The notes under the pieces were generated by a model. That model searched no databases. It saw nothing but the letters and a program-made list of their open reading frames with translations, and had not been told where the DNA came from. 64,000 nucleotides of DNA, taken from NCBI GenBank assembly GCA_964505195.1, contig CAZDGV010000004.1, positions 41,571-105,570 on the forward strand, given 5' to 3'. Source of the DNA: CAZDGV01 sp964505195 (GTDB lineage: Bacteria; Bacteroidota; Bacteroidia; Chitinophagales; Chitinophagaceae). Shown here piece by piece: positions 62,201 through 64,000 of this stretch. The position numbers were made by a program, and so were the translations under genes. Position 1 is the stretch's first letter; each line of letters starts with the position of its first letter.

Positions 62201-62451
62201 TTAAGGCTGACTTCCTCCGTGTACGTTCACTCGCACTCGGTTATACCATGTCCAGCAAAGTTGCAGAAAGGTTAAGTCTCGGCAGCATCCGTTTCTATGT
62301 GCAAATGCTGAACCCTTTCCTGATAACCAATTACCCTGGTGTTGACCCTGAAATCAGCGTGAACGGTAACACCGCTCTTACGCCCGGTGTGGATCGTAAC
62401 ACCGTAGGTCAGGCTAGAACAATAACCGTTGGTTTGAATGTTGGATTCTAA
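59257..62451 (+). CDS. SusC/RagA-family TonB-dependent outer-membrane transporter (unit 2)
   Basis: The 1064-residue protein has a signal peptide (1-20, LLA-QE). The regulatory-like domain reads [24 protein letters not shown], the plug has [16 protein letters not shown] and [33 protein letters not shown], and the barrel ends [11 protein letters not shown]. It is clearly a distant paralogue of the unit 1 transporter, not a recent copy. The 165-bp region before it holds the unit 1 terminator and AT-rich sequence. Its partner SusD lies 19 bp downstream. Confidence 0.93.
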   Translation: [1064 protein letters not shown]

Positions 62452-62470
62452 TTATTAAAAATCATTTAGT

Positions 62471-63925
62471 ATGAAAAGCGTATCAAAAATTTCAAAATAC
62501 ATTTCTGTAATTGCCCTCAGTGCTACCGTACTGACGGCATGTAAGAAAGAATATCTGAGTCCGATCCCTCAGACAAACCTATCCGATGCAACGGCGTTCT
62601 CTTCGGCCGACAGGATTCAGCAGCAGGTTTTCGGTGTTTATGCTGCCGTGAAGAGTGGTCAGTTTCTTGGAGGCAGAGGCCTGGTGTACCAGGATGTTAG
62701 AGGGGAAGAATGGATTAACGTAACCAATAATGGTGTAACTGCCGTGGGCGTTTGGAACTTCTCCATCCTTTCAAATGATAACCAGGTTGAAAATATGTGG
62801 TCTGCTGGTTATGGGGCCATCAACCGCGCCAATGTGGTACTGGAAGGAATCGATGCCAATCCAACGGTGATTTCTGCTGCACGTGCCGCCGCATTAAAAG
62901 CAGAAGTACGCTTTTGCAGAGCATTGAGTTATTTTTATTTGCAAAGCCTTTATGCACGCAGACCGTTTAATGCCGATAATGGCGCAGGGCTAAGTGTACC
63001 TCTTCGCCTTGTACCGAATAAGAGTCCTGAAGGAGCCAATATGGCAAGAGCTACCCAAGCACAGGTATTCAATCAAATTTTAGAAGATCTGAATTACGGT
63101 GTTGCCAATTTGCCCACTACCTATGGTGCGGTAGGCGACAGCAATGTTACCCGTGCCCACAGAAATGCCGCGATTGCAATGAAAATGCGTGTGTTCATGC
63201 ATATGAACCGCTGGGATTCAGTAATTGCTATGGGTAATCTGTTGGTAAGTGCTGCTGCTCCTTTCCAGTCGCCCAATAATATTACCCATCGCCTGGCACC
63301 AAGTGTGTTGAGCCCGTTCCGCGCTCCTTATACCAATGCTGAAAATATTTTCAGTCTGCCGATGAGCAATACAAATTCGCCTGGTGGCCAGAATGGTTTA
63401 GGACAGTATTGGACAACAGAATTTGGACTTAATGGCACTGGAACGAGTATTCTAGCAGATGCCACTTGGTCTGCTACTGATACACGTAAAACAAACTTCC
63501 TGATCCCTCAGGCTGGAACAACACCAGCGCGCTGGACCAAGTTCAACGACGATTTGAACAACTATGTTCCAATTATCCGTTATGCTGAGGTGATGCTCAA
63601 TTTAGCTGAAGCATTGGCCCGTCAGGAACCCGGAACAGCTGTGAATGCACGCGCACTCGCACTGCTGAATGCTATACGTCAACGTTCAGATGCCGCGGTA
63701 ACATTTAACCCTGCCAGCAAGCAGCAGTTAATTGATCTTATTTTGAATGAGCGCCGTATTGAGCTGCTGGGTGAAGGATTCCGCTCGCTGGATATCATGC
63801 GCCAGGTAATTCCTTTCCCTGCAAAGGCATCAGTGAGCGCTGTTCCTCCAACATCATCTAGTTATGTATGGCCCATACCTGCAAGTGAATTGCAGCTTAA
63901 TAACCTGATGGTTCCTAACAACTAA
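62471..63925 (+). CDS. SusD/RagB-family lipoprotein (unit 2)
   Basis: A 484-residue lipoprotein with lipobox TAC (Cys24). It opens KKEYLSPIPQTNLSDATAFSSADRIQQQVFGVYAAV and ends with NERRIELLGEGFRSLDIMRQ and YVWPIPASELQLNNLMVPNN, as in SusD. No third gene follows before the terminator, unlike unit 1. The ligand is unknown; no carbohydrate-active enzyme is linked. Confidence 0.93.
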   Translation: MKSVSKISKYISVIALSATVLTACKKEYLSPIPQTNLSDATAFSSADRIQQQVFGVYAAVKSGQFLGGRGLVYQDVRGEEWINVTNNGVTAVGVWNFSILSNDNQVENMWSAGYGAINRANVVLEGIDANPTVISAARAAALKAEVRFCRALSYFYLQSLYARRPFNADNGAGLSVPLRLVPNKSPEGANMARATQAQVFNQILEDLNYGVANLPTTYGAVGDSNVTRAHRNAAIAMKMRVFMHMNRWDSVIAMGNLLVSAAAPFQSPNNITHRLAPSVLSPFRAPYTNAENIFSLPMSNTNSPGGQNGLGQYWTTEFGLNGTGTSILADATWSATDTRKTNFLIPQAGTTPARWTKFNDDLNNYVPIIRYAEVMLNLAEALARQEPGTAVNARALALLNAIRQRSDAAVTFNPASKQQLIDLILNERRIELLGEGFRSLDIMRQVIPFPAKASVSAVPPTSSSYVWPIPASELQLNNLMVPNN

Positions 63926-63950
63926 TTAAAGATTTCTCAAACTTTAAAAA

Positions 63951-63978
63951 GAGATGGCATTTGCCATCTCTTTTTTTT
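63951..63978 (+). terminator. intrinsic terminator after SusCD unit 2
   Basis: GAGATGGC (63951-63958) pairs with GCCATCTC (63963-63970) around ATTT, preceded by an A run and followed by eight T. Only 22 further bases remain in the window. Confidence 0.9.
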
Positions 63979-64000
63979 GCCCTTTCTGAAAAATTTAACA

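Noticed and set aside
1..64000. tRNA, rRNA, CRISPR arrays, insertion sequences or prophage genes
   Set aside because: No cloverleaf, repeat-spacer series, transposase or phage protein was seen in any intergenic region or frame.

Overview
The window comes from a member of the Bacteroidota, most likely order Chitinophagales (a Chitinophagaceae-like bacterium). The evidence is the gliding genes gldE and gldD, a PorZ-like type IX secretion protein, two SusC/SusD pairs, the long Bacteroidetes-type ispG, a CarB without the MGS-like allosteric domain, and many TAnnTTTG promoter elements placed just before start codons. The rank below phylum is inference from gene content. The DNA is almost all coding on both strands. 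No gene-free stretch exceeds 300 bases, and no rRNA, tRNA, insertion sequence, CRISPR array or prophage was found.

Layout. 0.2-4.9 kb: acs, then a minus-strand module of ECF sigma factor, membrane anti-sigma-like protein and outer-membrane beta-barrel protein. 5.1-9.3 kb: kbl, a class D beta-lactamase-like lipoprotein, and ispG. 9.3-14.6 kb: ArsR regulator, tsaB and a lone 3HCDH-domain protein; ridA; then rng, a 31-residue basic protein, a TPR protein and HU on the minus strand. 14.7-21.7 kb: mutY-ssb-gldE-gldD, a DUF3109 protein, lutB and a polysaccharide deacetylase-like protein. 21.7-29.3 kb, minus strand: EamA transporter, purH, comEC and a carB split into two genes. 29.4-34.2 kb: M23 peptidase, peroxiredoxin, icd, and birA interrupted by an assembly gap. 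34.3-39.6 kb: rsfS-ftsH-lutC, a gamma-glutamylcyclotransferase-like protein, lpxH and a secreted protein. 39.6-53.7 kb: thioredoxin-like protein, MerR regulator, M23 peptidase, alaS, TlpA-like lipoprotein, prfA, an amidohydrolase, recO-porZ and an MMPL transporter. 53.9-63.9 kb: two SusCD operons, each closed by a strong terminator.

How the genes work together. Most of the region is core metabolism and information processing. The accessory or sensing layer consists of the sigma/anti-sigma/OMP triad, the beta-lactamase and the tandem SusCD nutrient-uptake units. No glycoside hydrolase or polysaccharide lyase accompanies the SusCD pairs, so their substrate cannot be read from context.

Most notable observations. 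(1) carB is cleanly divided at the domain boundary by about 80 nt that introduce a stop and a new start. (2) The 100-N gap in birA is flanked by an identical 55-bp repeat and disappears in frame when the repeat is collapsed. (3) The ECF triad encodes internal tandem duplications in both the anti-sigma protein and its partner outer-membrane protein. (4) A complete OXA-type active site is present in a lipoprotein. (5) A 3HCDH domain without its NAD-binding fold lies 6 bp from tsaB. I did not find a clearly new multi-gene defence or mobile system; the ECF triad is the best candidate for an undescribed system here.
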